A DNA stretch of 47,821 bases, taken from contig JAKAJC010000002.1 in NCBI GenBank assembly GCA_021814005.1, positions 68,325 to 116,145 on the forward strand, read 5' to 3'. This document shows, one piece after another, positions 8,339 to 15,076 of the stretch. The translations under genes were made by a program, and so were the position numbers. The first letter of the stretch is position 1, and each line of letters begins with the position of its first letter. This stretch comes from Microcaldota archaeon (lineage in GTDB: Archaea > Micrarchaeota > Micrarchaeia > Anstonellales > Anstonellaceae). The notes under the pieces were generated by a model that was not told the DNA's origin, did no database searches, and was given only the letters and a program-made list of their open reading frames with translations.

Positions 8339-8601
8339 CTTATATTCACCTGTGTGTGTGCTCGGCAGCTTTCAAAACTTCGGAAAGCGGCAGCGGCGTT
8401 GCCAATCTAAGCGGTCACACTTACTCGAAAAAGAGCTTTACTCCAAATCTCGCAAGCGTTACGGGCGATTAAGCCAAACCGTTATTCGGGCGCATGTTAC
8501 GTCATACTTGGCGGGCATAGAATACAAAAAGGTATGCCTTTTTCAGCGCTCTTTTTTTGGCAAGCCTTTTTTGCCGTCCTTTTGGCCAAGCCTCTTTCCC
8601 T
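8339..8601. other. 263-base intergenic region, no gene seen
   Basis: It lies between the lipoprotein-like gene and the helicase, both on the minus strand, so it is the 3' region of one and the leader of the other. It contains the helicase ribosome binding site, a perfect 7-bp inverted repeat AAAAAGG-TATG-CCTTTTT (8526-8543), and a run of TTTTGGC/GGCAAGCC-like units at 8547-8590 resembling those after the helicase. Base composition is less GC-rich than the flanking genes. No tRNA fold or open frame convinced me. Confidence 0.4.
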
Positions 8602-9174
8602 CTACCAGTCCCGCCAAATCCTGAACTTGGCCGCACCGGCAACATAAGTCGCGCTCGAATCAACGATGTCGAGGCATTTGAAATGGAACGCCTTTATGCT
8701 GTCCAGCTTCGTGCCTGTGCTGTCGACTTTGGTGTACGCATACGCGGTCACCATGCTGTCTCTTGTAAGCCAGTATTCCCAGTGGTTGTACGCGCTGGTT
8801 GTGTCGTCGATAAACACGTCCGCCACGCGCGTGGAGTCGGTCAGGCTTTTCGGAAGCAGGTAGCGGCCCGTGATGCGGTATTTGCCAATTATTGTGTCCT
8901 GGCCGAAGCCAAGCATTTTAGTGGTGTTGTCAAACGCGATGTCAACCGGTCCGCTCGGGCCGGTAATCGGGGAGCAGCCGGCAATGGTTGCAACCATTGC
9001 CACGCCGGTGATTGTCTTGCGCGTCGCGAGCGAGAAAACGGCGCGGGCATTTTCCAGCCTGTTTGCCACGTGTTCAAGGAGCCTGCGATAAAATGCGGGT
9101 TTTGAGCCGAGGCTGGCCGCAGTGTTTTGAATATCCAGCTTCTGAGAAGAATTGGCTATTTTTCGATTAAACAT
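8602..9174 (-). CDS. Secreted, lipoprotein-like protein of unknown function
   Basis: A 190-residue protein with about 50 polar N-terminal residues, then a hydrophobic stretch (KTITGVAMVATIAGC) ending in a lipobox-like IAGC at about residue 67. This suggests export and lipid anchoring of the mature part at the Cys, but the long N-region is unusual, and an internal start closer to the hydrophobic core is possible. The mature region looks beta-rich (DTIIGKYRITGRYLL, YNHWEYWLTRDSMVTAYAYT) with many Thr, Ser and Asp. Its upstream region is shared with the divergent winged-helix-like gene at 9256 and contains a palindromic TATA element. Codon usage is slightly less GC-rich than the neighbours. Function unknown. 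Confidence 0.65.
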   Translation of the reverse strand: MFNRKIANSSQKLDIQNTAASLGSKPAFYRRLLEHVANRLENARAVFSLATRKTITGVAMVATIAGCSPITGPSGPVDIAFDNTTKMLGFGQDTIIGKYRITGRYLLPKSLTDSTRVADVFIDDTTSAYNHWEYWLTRDSMVTAYAYTKVDSTGTKLDSIKAFHFKCLDIVDSSATYVAGAAKFRIWRDW

Positions 9175-9217
9175 AGGGACACCAATTTGTTTCTAATAGT
9201 GTTTAATTGAGGGCTCA

Positions 9218-9232
9218 AACCTTATAAAGGTT
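9218..9232. promoter_or_regulatory. Palindromic TATA element in a divergent promoter
   Basis: AACCTTATAAAGGTT is a perfect palindrome (arms AACCTT and AAGGTT around ATA). It lies about 31 bases before the ATG at 9256 and about 50 before the ATG at 9174, so it can act as the TATA box of either or both. The arms extend beyond a normal TATA box and could also be an operator. Confidence 0.6.
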
Positions 9233-9255
9233 GGCACCAAGACTCTTTTGGTCTT

Positions 9256-9723
9256 ATGTCATTGCCAGAAAGTTCGCTCATTCGACAAGAACACATTGTC
9301 AGAGACATGCAGCTGCTCTCGGAAGTGAAGCTCACCAAACGGGGGCTTATCCGATACCTTGCTCTTTCTCTCGGCCTCATTTCCCCCAATGAGAGCCGCA
9401 CGCTCATGCTCGACATTTTGGAAGCCCTTTTTGGCGCGCACTTTGCCCATGACGAGCCGGACGTGAACCAGCTGATGGAAAGAATCAACGCCGTGCGGCC
9501 TGCCGACTCTCCAGCGCAAATCAAGGCTGTGCGCTACCATTTGCACGTGCTCAAAGAGAAAGGCATTTTGCAGAGAAAGGCGGGCCGCTACAAATTCGCC
9601 CTACCGCCAATGGCCGAGCGGGCTGATTTGGGGGATGCGCTGGAATATGTGTATTTGACCAATGCGAAAAACGCGCTCGAGAAAACAAAAATTGCGCTCA
9701 AAACACTCGAGCACATGGATTGA
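9256..9723 (+). CDS. Winged-helix-like DNA-binding protein (putative)
   Basis: A 155-residue soluble protein. The first 70 residues are helical. Residues about 75-115 (INAVRPADSPAQIKAVRYHL, then VLKEKGILQRKAGRYKFAL) follow the pattern of a winged helix: a recognition-like helix followed by a two-strand wing with a basic tip. The C-terminal part is a helix suited to dimerisation. This is an inference from the helix-wing pattern and not a family match I can name. The promoter overlaps a perfect palindrome, as expected if the protein regulates itself and the divergent lipoprotein-like gene. A short inverted repeat, AAGAC-N7-GTCTT, lies just before the ATG. Confidence 0.7.
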   Translation: MSLPESSLIRQEHIVRDMQLLSEVKLTKRGLIRYLALSLGLISPNESRTLMLDILEALFGAHFAHDEPDVNQLMERINAVRPADSPAQIKAVRYHLHVLKEKGILQRKAGRYKFALPPMAERADLGDALEYVYLTNAKNALEKTKIALKTLEHMD

Positions 9724-9793
9724 ATTGGCAGGTTCTCGAATTCGACTGTCAATCCGACTGTTTATTACACTCTCGCGCCCAAATAAAGTGCAT

Positions 9794-10438
9794 ATGACTT
9801 CTATCCCCGAGCGTGCAAAAGCCATACGCGCCTCGCTTGCGCCCAACATCCGCCTCGTGGCGGTTGGCAAGGGGCACACTGCCGCCGAAATAGAGCAGGC
9901 CGTTTCTGCCGGATGTTTTGAATTGGGCGAGAGCAAGGTGCAGGAAGCCGAAGGCAAGATTCCTCTTCTCAAGGCCGCGCATCCAAATCTAATTTTTCAC
10001 ATGGTGGGCCGCCTGCAGAGCAACAAGGTGAAAGAGGCGGTCGCCCTCTTTGACGTCATCCAGTCTGTTGATTCGGTCGCTCTGGCGCAGAAAATCTCGC
10101 GCGAGGCATCGGAGCAGAAAAAGAAAATCGCCGTCTTTATCCAGTTCCGCATTTCGGGCCGCGAAACCCAGTCAGGCTACACAAGCGAGGCCGAGCTGGC
10201 GCAGTCAATCGGCGAAATCCGCAAGCTCGAGCAAATCTATGCCCCCTATTTCAAGCTCGAGGGGCTTATGGGCATCGCGTCGCGCGAGAGGCCGCGCGAA
10301 GATTTCAAGCGTTTGAAACAGCTGGCCAAATCATTTGCCCTTCCTCTTTTGTCGATGGGCATGAGCGAAGATTATGAAATCGCGGTGGAAGAAGGCAGCA
10401 CCATGGTGCGCATCGGCAGGGCAATATTCGAAGGATAA
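9794..10438 (+). CDS. PLP homeostasis protein, YggS/PLPBP family
   Basis: A 214-residue single-domain TIM-barrel protein that binds pyridoxal phosphate and helps keep free PLP and amino/keto acid pools in balance; no firm catalytic activity is known for the family. The PLP lysine is in VAVGKGHT near residue 28, followed by FELGESKVQEA, HMVGRLQSNKVK, and the phosphate-binding end SMGMSEDYEIAVEEGSTMVRIGRAIF. The ATG at 9794 gives the standard length; a longer frame starts inside the previous gene. A TATA-like sequence near 9763 lies about 30 bases upstream. It is convergent with the ThiF-like gene, one base apart. Confidence 0.93.
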   Translation: MTSIPERAKAIRASLAPNIRLVAVGKGHTAAEIEQAVSAGCFELGESKVQEAEGKIPLLKAAHPNLIFHMVGRLQSNKVKEAVALFDVIQSVDSVALAQKISREASEQKKKIAVFIQFRISGRETQSGYTSEAELAQSIGEIRKLEQIYAPYFKLEGLMGIASRERPREDFKRLKQLAKSFALPLLSMGMSEDYEIAVEEGSTMVRIGRAIFEG

Positions 10439-10439
10439 A

Positions 10440-11177
10440 CTAATCGAGTTTTTCCTCTCTTACTATTTTTTGCGCAAATGCGTCAATCATCCAGCATTTC
10501 GGCGCGCGCGGATACTGCTTGCCCAGCAAAAAGTTCAACCCTGCATTTGCTGCCAGCACTCCGGCCAGATTGGTTGCCGGCCCCCACGCGCTGCGGCACT
10601 GCGGATAATGGACAAGAGAAGACTCGACATCTTCGTCCTCCCGCCCGCGCGAGGGCAAACGCAGAATTTTCTCCAAATCATTTTTCCCATCAACAATTGC
10701 CACCATTCCCCGCTCCCCGCTCGCCGCAGCATAAACGTATGGAATGCCGGCCTGTTTGCACATTCTCCACAAAAGCACCCGCGAGCCGGCGTTGTCCATG
10801 GTGTCGATGACAATAAGAGGGGCAAAAGCGGAAATAGCACGAGAGAAAAATTCGAACGAGGCATACTCTAGCTTTTTGTTTATTTTTTTTATTTCAATTT
10901 TCTGGTTTATCGCTTTTGCATGCGCCGCGAAGACCGATGCTTTGCTCTTTCCAATTGTTTTTTGGGTGGCATGAATTTGGCGGTTGAAATTTGAATGCTC
11001 GAATTTGTCGAAGTCGGCCACCATAATCCCGCCGGCTCCCGCCCTCACCAATAATTCAGCCGTTATGCCGCCCACTCCGCCCAATCCAAATACGGCGATG
11101 TGCGCATGGGCAAGCTTTCGCTGCTGCGCTGGCGTTATTGCCCCTGCATTTCGCGAAAAACATGCTGCCTTGTCCAT
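10440..11177 (-). CDS. ThiF/MoeB/HesA-family E1-like adenylyltransferase
   Basis: A 245-residue E1-like enzyme expected to adenylate a substrate at the cost of ATP. The Rossmann nucleotide loop FGLGGVGG is at about residue 30, followed by the family signature DKFEHSNFNRQ (adenylation Asp, Asn, Arg, Gln) and DTMDN. The zinc-binding CxxC pairs found in MoeB and ThiF are not visible, which points toward the TcdA/HesA-like branch, and TcdA makes cyclic t6A in tRNA. The substrate is not certain. The start at 11177 is preferred over 11198 because a shared TATA box at 11202-11209 is 28 bases away. It is divergent from the tRNA deacylase gene, which fits a tRNA-related role but does not prove it. Confidence 0.85.
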   Translation of the reverse strand: MDKAACFSRNAGAITPAQQRKLAHAHIAVFGLGGVGGITAELLVRAGAGGIMVADFDKFEHSNFNRQIHATQKTIGKSKASVFAAHAKAINQKIEIKKINKKLEYASFEFFSRAISAFAPLIVIDTMDNAGSRVLLWRMCKQAGIPYVYAAASGERGMVAIVDGKNDLEKILRLPSRGREDEDVESSLVHYPQCRSAWGPATNLAGVLAANAGLNFLLGKQYPRAPKCWMIDAFAQKIVREEKLD

Positions 11178-11201
11178 GTCATCTTTTTGCGCGCCCATGC
11201 G

Positions 11202-11209
11202 TATTTAAT
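11202..11209. promoter_or_regulatory. Shared bidirectional TATA box
   Basis: TATTTAAT, almost symmetric, centred 28 bases from both the minus-strand ATG at 11177 and the plus-strand ATG at 11233. One element appears to drive both divergent genes as leaderless transcripts. Confidence 0.55.
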
Positions 11210-11232
11210 CCCCCTCTCCCATTTCAATTCTT

Positions 11233-12063
11233 ATGAAGGGCGCAATTCTTTTCTCAACAACAAATGCAGCCTCGCTCAACATAATGGCGCATTTGGAAAA
11301 AGACTGGAAATGGAAAAAGAAGAGCGGCACGCTCTACTCATTTTCTGCATGTGGCAAGGAAAACTGCTGCACCGGTTTCGAAGCCCGCGGCTTTGAAAAA
11401 ATAATCATCGACATCGAGCCTCCTGCTGACTTGGAAGCCGATTATTTCCTCTACGCCAGCACGCACAAATCCGAGGCCGGCACGCCGTCCCTCACGGCGC
11501 ACGTGCCCGGCAACTGGGGCGCGGCTGAAATGGGCGGCTCGCCCCGCACGCTCAACATGGCATATGCCTCCAAGCTCAAGCAAATTTTGCAACTCTTGGA
11601 CGAGTCTGCCAAAAAACACAAATTAGACTGGCCGATTAACATGGAAGTGGACCACCACGGCCCAACTCCACAAGGCGGAAAAAAAGCTCTTATCTTCGTC
11701 GAAATTGGCTCAAGCCCGGAGCAATGGGCAAACGAAAAAGCAGGGGCTGTTGTTGCAGAAGCAATGATGAAAGCCCTCATGCGCCCCGCGCCCGATGTAA
11801 AAGCATATTTGGGAATCGGCGGCGGGCACTATTCGCCCAAATTCACGCCATTCATGCTGGGCAGCGAGGGGCGGGCAGTCGGCCATGTGTTGGCCAAATA
11901 CCGCGCAGCAGATTTTGACGAGCACATGCTCAAACAGGCAATAGAAAAAACAATTGAGAAAGTGGAAGGCGCGCTCATTGACTGGAAAGGAGTCGGCAAA
12001 GAGGAGCGCGAGAGAATTATTTCGGTGCTTGACAAAGCCGGAATGAAGTGGGAGCGAATCTGA
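11233..12063 (+). CDS. dtdA: D-aminoacyl-tRNA deacylase, archaeal DTD2 type
   Basis: Removes D-amino acids, and possibly aldehyde-modified ones, from tRNA, protecting translation. The 276-residue length is normal for the family. Recognisable motifs are ASTHKSEAGTPSLTAHVPGNWG near residue 75, MGGSPRTLN, MEVDHHGPT, FVEIGSSPEQW and the C-terminal YLGIGGGHYSPKFTP; the His-rich segments are hallmarks of DTD2. The gene is leaderless from the shared TATA box and ends ten bases from the convergent htpX stop. This is one of the clearest archaeal signature genes in the window. Confidence 0.96.
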   Translation: MKGAILFSTTNAASLNIMAHLEKDWKWKKKSGTLYSFSACGKENCCTGFEARGFEKIIIDIEPPADLEADYFLYASTHKSEAGTPSLTAHVPGNWGAAEMGGSPRTLNMAYASKLKQILQLLDESAKKHKLDWPINMEVDHHGPTPQGGKKALIFVEIGSSPEQWANEKAGAVVAEAMMKALMRPAPDVKAYLGIGGGHYSPKFTPFMLGSEGRAVGHVLAKYRAADFDEHMLKQAIEKTIEKVEGALIDWKGVGKEERERIISVLDKAGMKWERI

Positions 12064-12072
12064 ATTATTTTT

Positions 12073-12981
12073 CTACATCGCTCTCAATGCCTTAATTCTC
12101 TCGTCCAGCGGCGGATGAGTTGAAAACCATCCCGCCATGCGCTGCACCACGCCCTTCTTGTCGCCGCCGTGCACGGGGTCTGAAATAAACAGCGAAGCGG
12201 TTGCATCTGACGCGCTTTTGAGGGGCGGCGTGCCTTTCAGTTTTTCCAAGGCATCTGCCAGCCCGTCGGGATTGCGGGTCAATTGCGCAGCCGATGCATC
12301 CGCCAATGATTCGCGCGAGCGTGAAATTGCAAGACGAACCAGTTGCGCCAGAATGGGGCCGAAGATGACAAGCAGAAGTCCGATGACAACAAGCAGCATG
12401 TTTCCGCCGCCGCGCTCGTTTCTGTCCGAGTGCCCGCCGCCAAACCAGAACATGCGTCCAATCATGTTGGCCATTATGGCCACAAGGCCGACAAGCACAA
12501 TAGTAATTGTCATAAAGCGGGAATCAAGATTTCGCACGTGCGACATTTCATGCGCCAGCACTCCTTCCAATTCTGCGCGGTTCATGGTGTTGAGCAGGCC
12601 GGACGTGACGGCAATTGACGCGTGCTTGGGGTCACGTCCTGTTGCAAATGCATTTGGCGACGGATCCTCGATAACATACATCTTCGGCTCGGGAATGCCT
12701 GCAGCCAGCGCAAGGCCCTGAACCGTGTTGTACAAATAGGCGTCTTTTATTGCATCGGCCGGCCGCGCGCCGTGCACCGCCAGCACAATCTTGTCGCCCA
12801 AGTAATACCCGCCGATTGAATATGCAATTGAAATCACAATGGCAACCGGCAGGAGCCATTCGCCTCCGCCAACCAGCTCGCCGGCAAACCACACCAGCAC
12901 AGCCACCATGACCAGCACTACGCAGATGAGCAGGTAAGACTTGGTCTTGTTGGCTTTCTGCACATCCCAAAAGCTGGCCAT
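12073..12981 (-). CDS. htpX: HtpX-like membrane zinc metalloprotease
   Basis: A 302-residue integral membrane protease (M48 family) involved in membrane protein quality control. Two N-terminal membrane helices occur near residues 17-60, the zinc-binding motif HEMSH at about residue 145 (VLAHEMSHVRNLDSR), two more membrane helices around 160-210, and the third zinc ligand in SRESLADASAAQ. A GGTGAT ribosome site lies seven bases before the ATG. It follows lemA by 42 bases on the same strand, so the two are probably cotranscribed. LemA-HtpX pairing is common in bacteria and some archaea. Confidence 0.95.
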   Translation of the reverse strand: MASFWDVQKANKTKSYLLICVVLVMVAVLVWFAGELVGGGEWLLPVAIVISIAYSIGGYYLGDKIVLAVHGARPADAIKDAYLYNTVQGLALAAGIPEPKMYVIEDPSPNAFATGRDPKHASIAVTSGLLNTMNRAELEGVLAHEMSHVRNLDSRFMTITIVLVGLVAIMANMIGRMFWFGGGHSDRNERGGGNMLLVVIGLLLVIFGPILAQLVRLAISRSRESLADASAAQLTRNPDGLADALEKLKGTPPLKSASDATASLFISDPVHGGDKKGVVQRMAGWFSTHPPLDERIKALRAM

Positions 12982-13023
12982 AAAAAATCACCGCTGAAAA
13001 AAATTTAAGAAAAAAGAAAAAAC

Positions 13024-13584
13024 CTAGAATTTGACTTTTACCGCTTCACGGGCGCCCTCTTCGGCCTTGAAGTATTCGCGGGGTCCGAAGCCCAGGGGGC
13101 CTGCGATGATGGCGTCAGGAATTGTCTGGATGCGGGTGTTGTATTCAAGCACCGAGTCGTTGTAGAACTGGCGCGCGTAGGCAACCTTGCTCTCTATTCC
13201 GTCCAGCTGCTCCTGCAAAAGCTTGAACTGCTCATTCGCGCGAAGCTGGGGGTAGTTCTCGGCAACCGCAATCAGCGATTTGAGCGCGCCTGCAAACGAG
13301 GCGTCGGCCTTGGCCTTCTCGCCCACAGTCTGCGCGCCGGCCCACGCCGAGCGGGCTTTGGTCACGTTCTCAAACACTTCCTTCTCGTGTTTGGCATAGC
13401 CCTTCACGGTTTCGACCAGGTTGGGCACAAGCTCGTACCTTTTGGTGAGCTGCACGTCGATTTGCGCCCATGCGTTGTCCACGCGAGCGCGCAAAGACAC
13501 CAGGCCGTTGAAGGCAAATATGAGAAACAGCACGACCAGCACTATGACGCCGATCACGCCTATGAGCAACATATCGAGAGCCAT
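13024..13584 (-). CDS. lemA: LemA family membrane protein
   Basis: A 186-residue protein with one N-terminal membrane helix (residues about 5-27) followed by a long helical bundle. The family signature is clear: RARVDNAWAQIDVQLTKRYELVPNL, followed by YPQLRANEQFKLLQ and VLEYNTRIQTIP. LemA proteins are anchored with the bundle outside the cytosol; the precise function is unsettled. An AGGTGAT ribosome site precedes the ATG and a TATA-like TTTATTTAG lies about 36 bases upstream, so this is the first gene of a lemA-htpX operon. Confidence 0.95.
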   Translation of the reverse strand: MALDMLLIGVIGVIVLVVLFLIFAFNGLVSLRARVDNAWAQIDVQLTKRYELVPNLVETVKGYAKHEKEVFENVTKARSAWAGAQTVGEKAKADASFAGALKSLIAVAENYPQLRANEQFKLLQEQLDGIESKVAYARQFYNDSVLEYNTRIQTIPDAIIAGPLGFGPREYFKAEEGAREAVKVKF

Positions 13585-13653
13585 TGTTTATCACCTGAAC
13601 ACAAATGCGAACCCTGACTAAATAAAGCTATTCCCAAAAATCAAAATTTGTTT

Positions 13654-14118
13654 TTATTGACTTGCCGTAATCTTCACGCCGGGCCGCTCGGTCCCGGCCG
13701 CATCAGGTATCCACTTGTAACGCAGATAGGCCCGCTGCGTGTAATTGCCGGCATCCGCTTCCACGGCGCAAAGCACTGTGCGCGAATAATTCCAGCCTTT
13801 GCGCGAAATCGTGAGATTTTTCGACAAATCGTCATAGCTCAAAACAAATTCCACCGGAGCCAGCGCCACGCTGCGCGCGTTTCCCTCGCCCATCACGCAT
13901 ATTTCATCCGCATAGTGGCCCATTTCCTCGGCTTCCATGCGCAAAATGTTGCGCTCGGCCAAATCCGTCTGTGCGCCTGATGCGTGCGTTATGGCGGTTG
14001 CGGCTATGGCAAGAAGGGAGAGGGCGAGAAGCGCAAGCATGAGCCATTCGGCCGTAAGCTGTCCACGAAAAAAACGAAAAGGCGGATTGGGGCGGCGGGG
14101 CGTGTGCGCTTTCGGCAT
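13654..14118 (-). CDS. Class III signal peptide (pilin-like) protein
   Basis: A 154-residue protein with a basic N-terminal leader, then GQLTAEWLMLALLALSLLAI at about residue 19. The Q-x-x-x-E pattern followed by a hydrophobic helix is the archaeal class III (type IV pilin-like) signal peptide, cut before the Gln by a prepilin-type peptidase. The remainder looks beta-rich with two Cys (DEICVMG, RTVLCAVEA), which could form a disulfide. It lies 18 bases downstream of another class III gene on the same strand, so the two form a short operon divergent from the larger surface-protein operon. It is probably a minor pilin or pilus-associated component. Confidence 0.8.
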   Translation of the reverse strand: MPKAHTPRRPNPPFRFFRGQLTAEWLMLALLALSLLAIAATAITHASGAQTDLAERNILRMEAEEMGHYADEICVMGEGNARSVALAPVEFVLSYDDLSKNLTISRKGWNYSRTVLCAVEADAGNYTQRAYLRYKWIPDAAGTERPGVKITASQ

Positions 14119-14136
14119 AAATGCGCCCCCGTCGCT

Positions 14137-14370
14137 CTACTTTGTTTTGTATGCGCAGTGCTCAGTCGTGTCGCAAACCAGATTTCCGCTGCTGCCGCAC
14201 TGGCTGTCATCCGAACACGCGTTTCCGACCAGAACCGCATCGTCTGTCTTGGCCTGCATGCCGTCTCCGGCGGTGTTCACGGCCTTCGTCATGTAGGTGA
14301 AAGCGATGGCAACAAGCGCCAGCACAAGCACAAGCAGAATCAGCATCTCGGCCGACAGTTGTCCCCTCAT
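14137..14370 (-). CDS. Mini-pilin with Cys-rich C-terminus
   Basis: A 77-residue protein. MRGQLSAEMLILLVLVLALV at the N-terminus is a textbook class III signal peptide (Q-L-S-A-E). After a 25-residue linker the protein ends in a Cys-rich stretch with the pattern C-x5-C-x7-C-x5-C (ACSDDSQCGSSGNLVCD, then HCAYK), like small disulfide-rich modules in other archaeal secreted proteins. A GAGGTGGT ribosome site sits just before the ATG, and the TATA box at 14402-14411 is shared with the divergent gene at 14434. It could be a major subunit of a thin pilus or a pilus-anchored disulfide module. Confidence 0.8.
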   Translation of the reverse strand: MRGQLSAEMLILLVLVLALVAIAFTYMTKAVNTAGDGMQAKTDDAVLVGNACSDDSQCGSSGNLVCDTTEHCAYKTK

Positions 14371-14401
14371 TCAACCACCTCGTAATTCTGCCCTCGCGCA
14401 G

Positions 14402-14411
14402 CTTTATAAGG
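14402..14411. promoter_or_regulatory. Shared TATA box of the pilin-like cluster
   Basis: CTTTATAAGG is nearly palindromic. Its centre is 27-28 bases from the plus-strand ATG at 14434, giving a leaderless transcript, and about 36 from the minus-strand ATG at 14370, where the transcript would start right before a GAGGTGGT ribosome site. It appears to control both arms of the surface-protein cluster. Confidence 0.6.
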
Positions 14412-14433
14412 ATTTTAATATCATTCGGTTGAT

Positions 14434-15069
14434 ATGCAGCGTCGGCAGGGTTTTGTCTTCTCATTGGACGCGTTCGTCTCCTTCTCGCTCATCGTCATAG
14501 CCATTCAATCCATGGTCATCATGGCGTCGGTGCCCTCCGGCTACTGGCACGGCCTTCTGCAGGCCGAGAATCTGGCCAAAGACACTTTGCACGTCGTTTC
14601 CAGCACCATGGTAAGCTCGGGCGTGACAGTGGTCGGCCAGGCATCGGAGCGCATCATGGCCGGCACGAACTTCAGCTCCGGCGACAACATCATCATCATG
14701 ACAAACCGCCTCATCCCGCGGCCATATTCCTATGCCTACAACTACTACGATTTGGGCACTCACCAGTGGGTTCTGCTCTACAATGCCTCCGACCCCAACT
14801 TCAATCCAGACCCGGCAGACCCGCATTACAATGTGACATTCCATCGAGTGTCGGCCAGCTCCCAAATGCTGGTGCTTGACTATTCCTCGCCTGTAATCCG
14901 GCCCCAGTCGCCCTATTGCAATGTCTACTGCCACGGCTGGGACCCGGCAACGCACACTTATCGCGCCCCGCAGGACTGCGTAGAGACTCCGTGCACGGCA
15001 ATGCCGGCCTCCACTTTCCAGACGGGCAATCTGACCTTCGGCCTTCTGCGGCTGACGGTGTGGGGTTGA
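14434..15069 (+). CDS. Pilin-like anchored surface protein
   Basis: A 211-residue protein starting MQRRQGFVFSLDAFVSFSL, a short basic leader, then Gln-Gly and a long hydrophobic helix with an acidic residue. This is a variant of the class III arrangement. The extracytoplasmic part contains several N-glycosylation sequons and four Cys near residues 165-190 (YCNVYCHG, DCVETPC). The gene opens a tandem of five surface-protein genes (14434-18783). A similar N-terminus (QYFSADAIIAAF) occurs in the last gene of the row, suggesting paralogous roles. Specific function unknown. Confidence 0.75.
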   Translation: MQRRQGFVFSLDAFVSFSLIVIAIQSMVIMASVPSGYWHGLLQAENLAKDTLHVVSSTMVSSGVTVVGQASERIMAGTNFSSGDNIIIMTNRLIPRPYSYAYNYYDLGTHQWVLLYNASDPNFNPDPADPHYNVTFHRVSASSQMLVLDYSSPVIRPQSPYCNVYCHGWDPATHTYRAPQDCVETPCTAMPASTFQTGNLTFGLLRLTVWG

Positions 15070-15076
15070 TGAAAAC

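Noticed and set aside
8526-8543. AAAAAGG-TATG-CCTTTTT as a transcription terminator
   Set aside because: The neighbouring genes are on the minus strand, where the flanking run is A-rich rather than T-rich; it is symmetric, so no clear termination direction follows.
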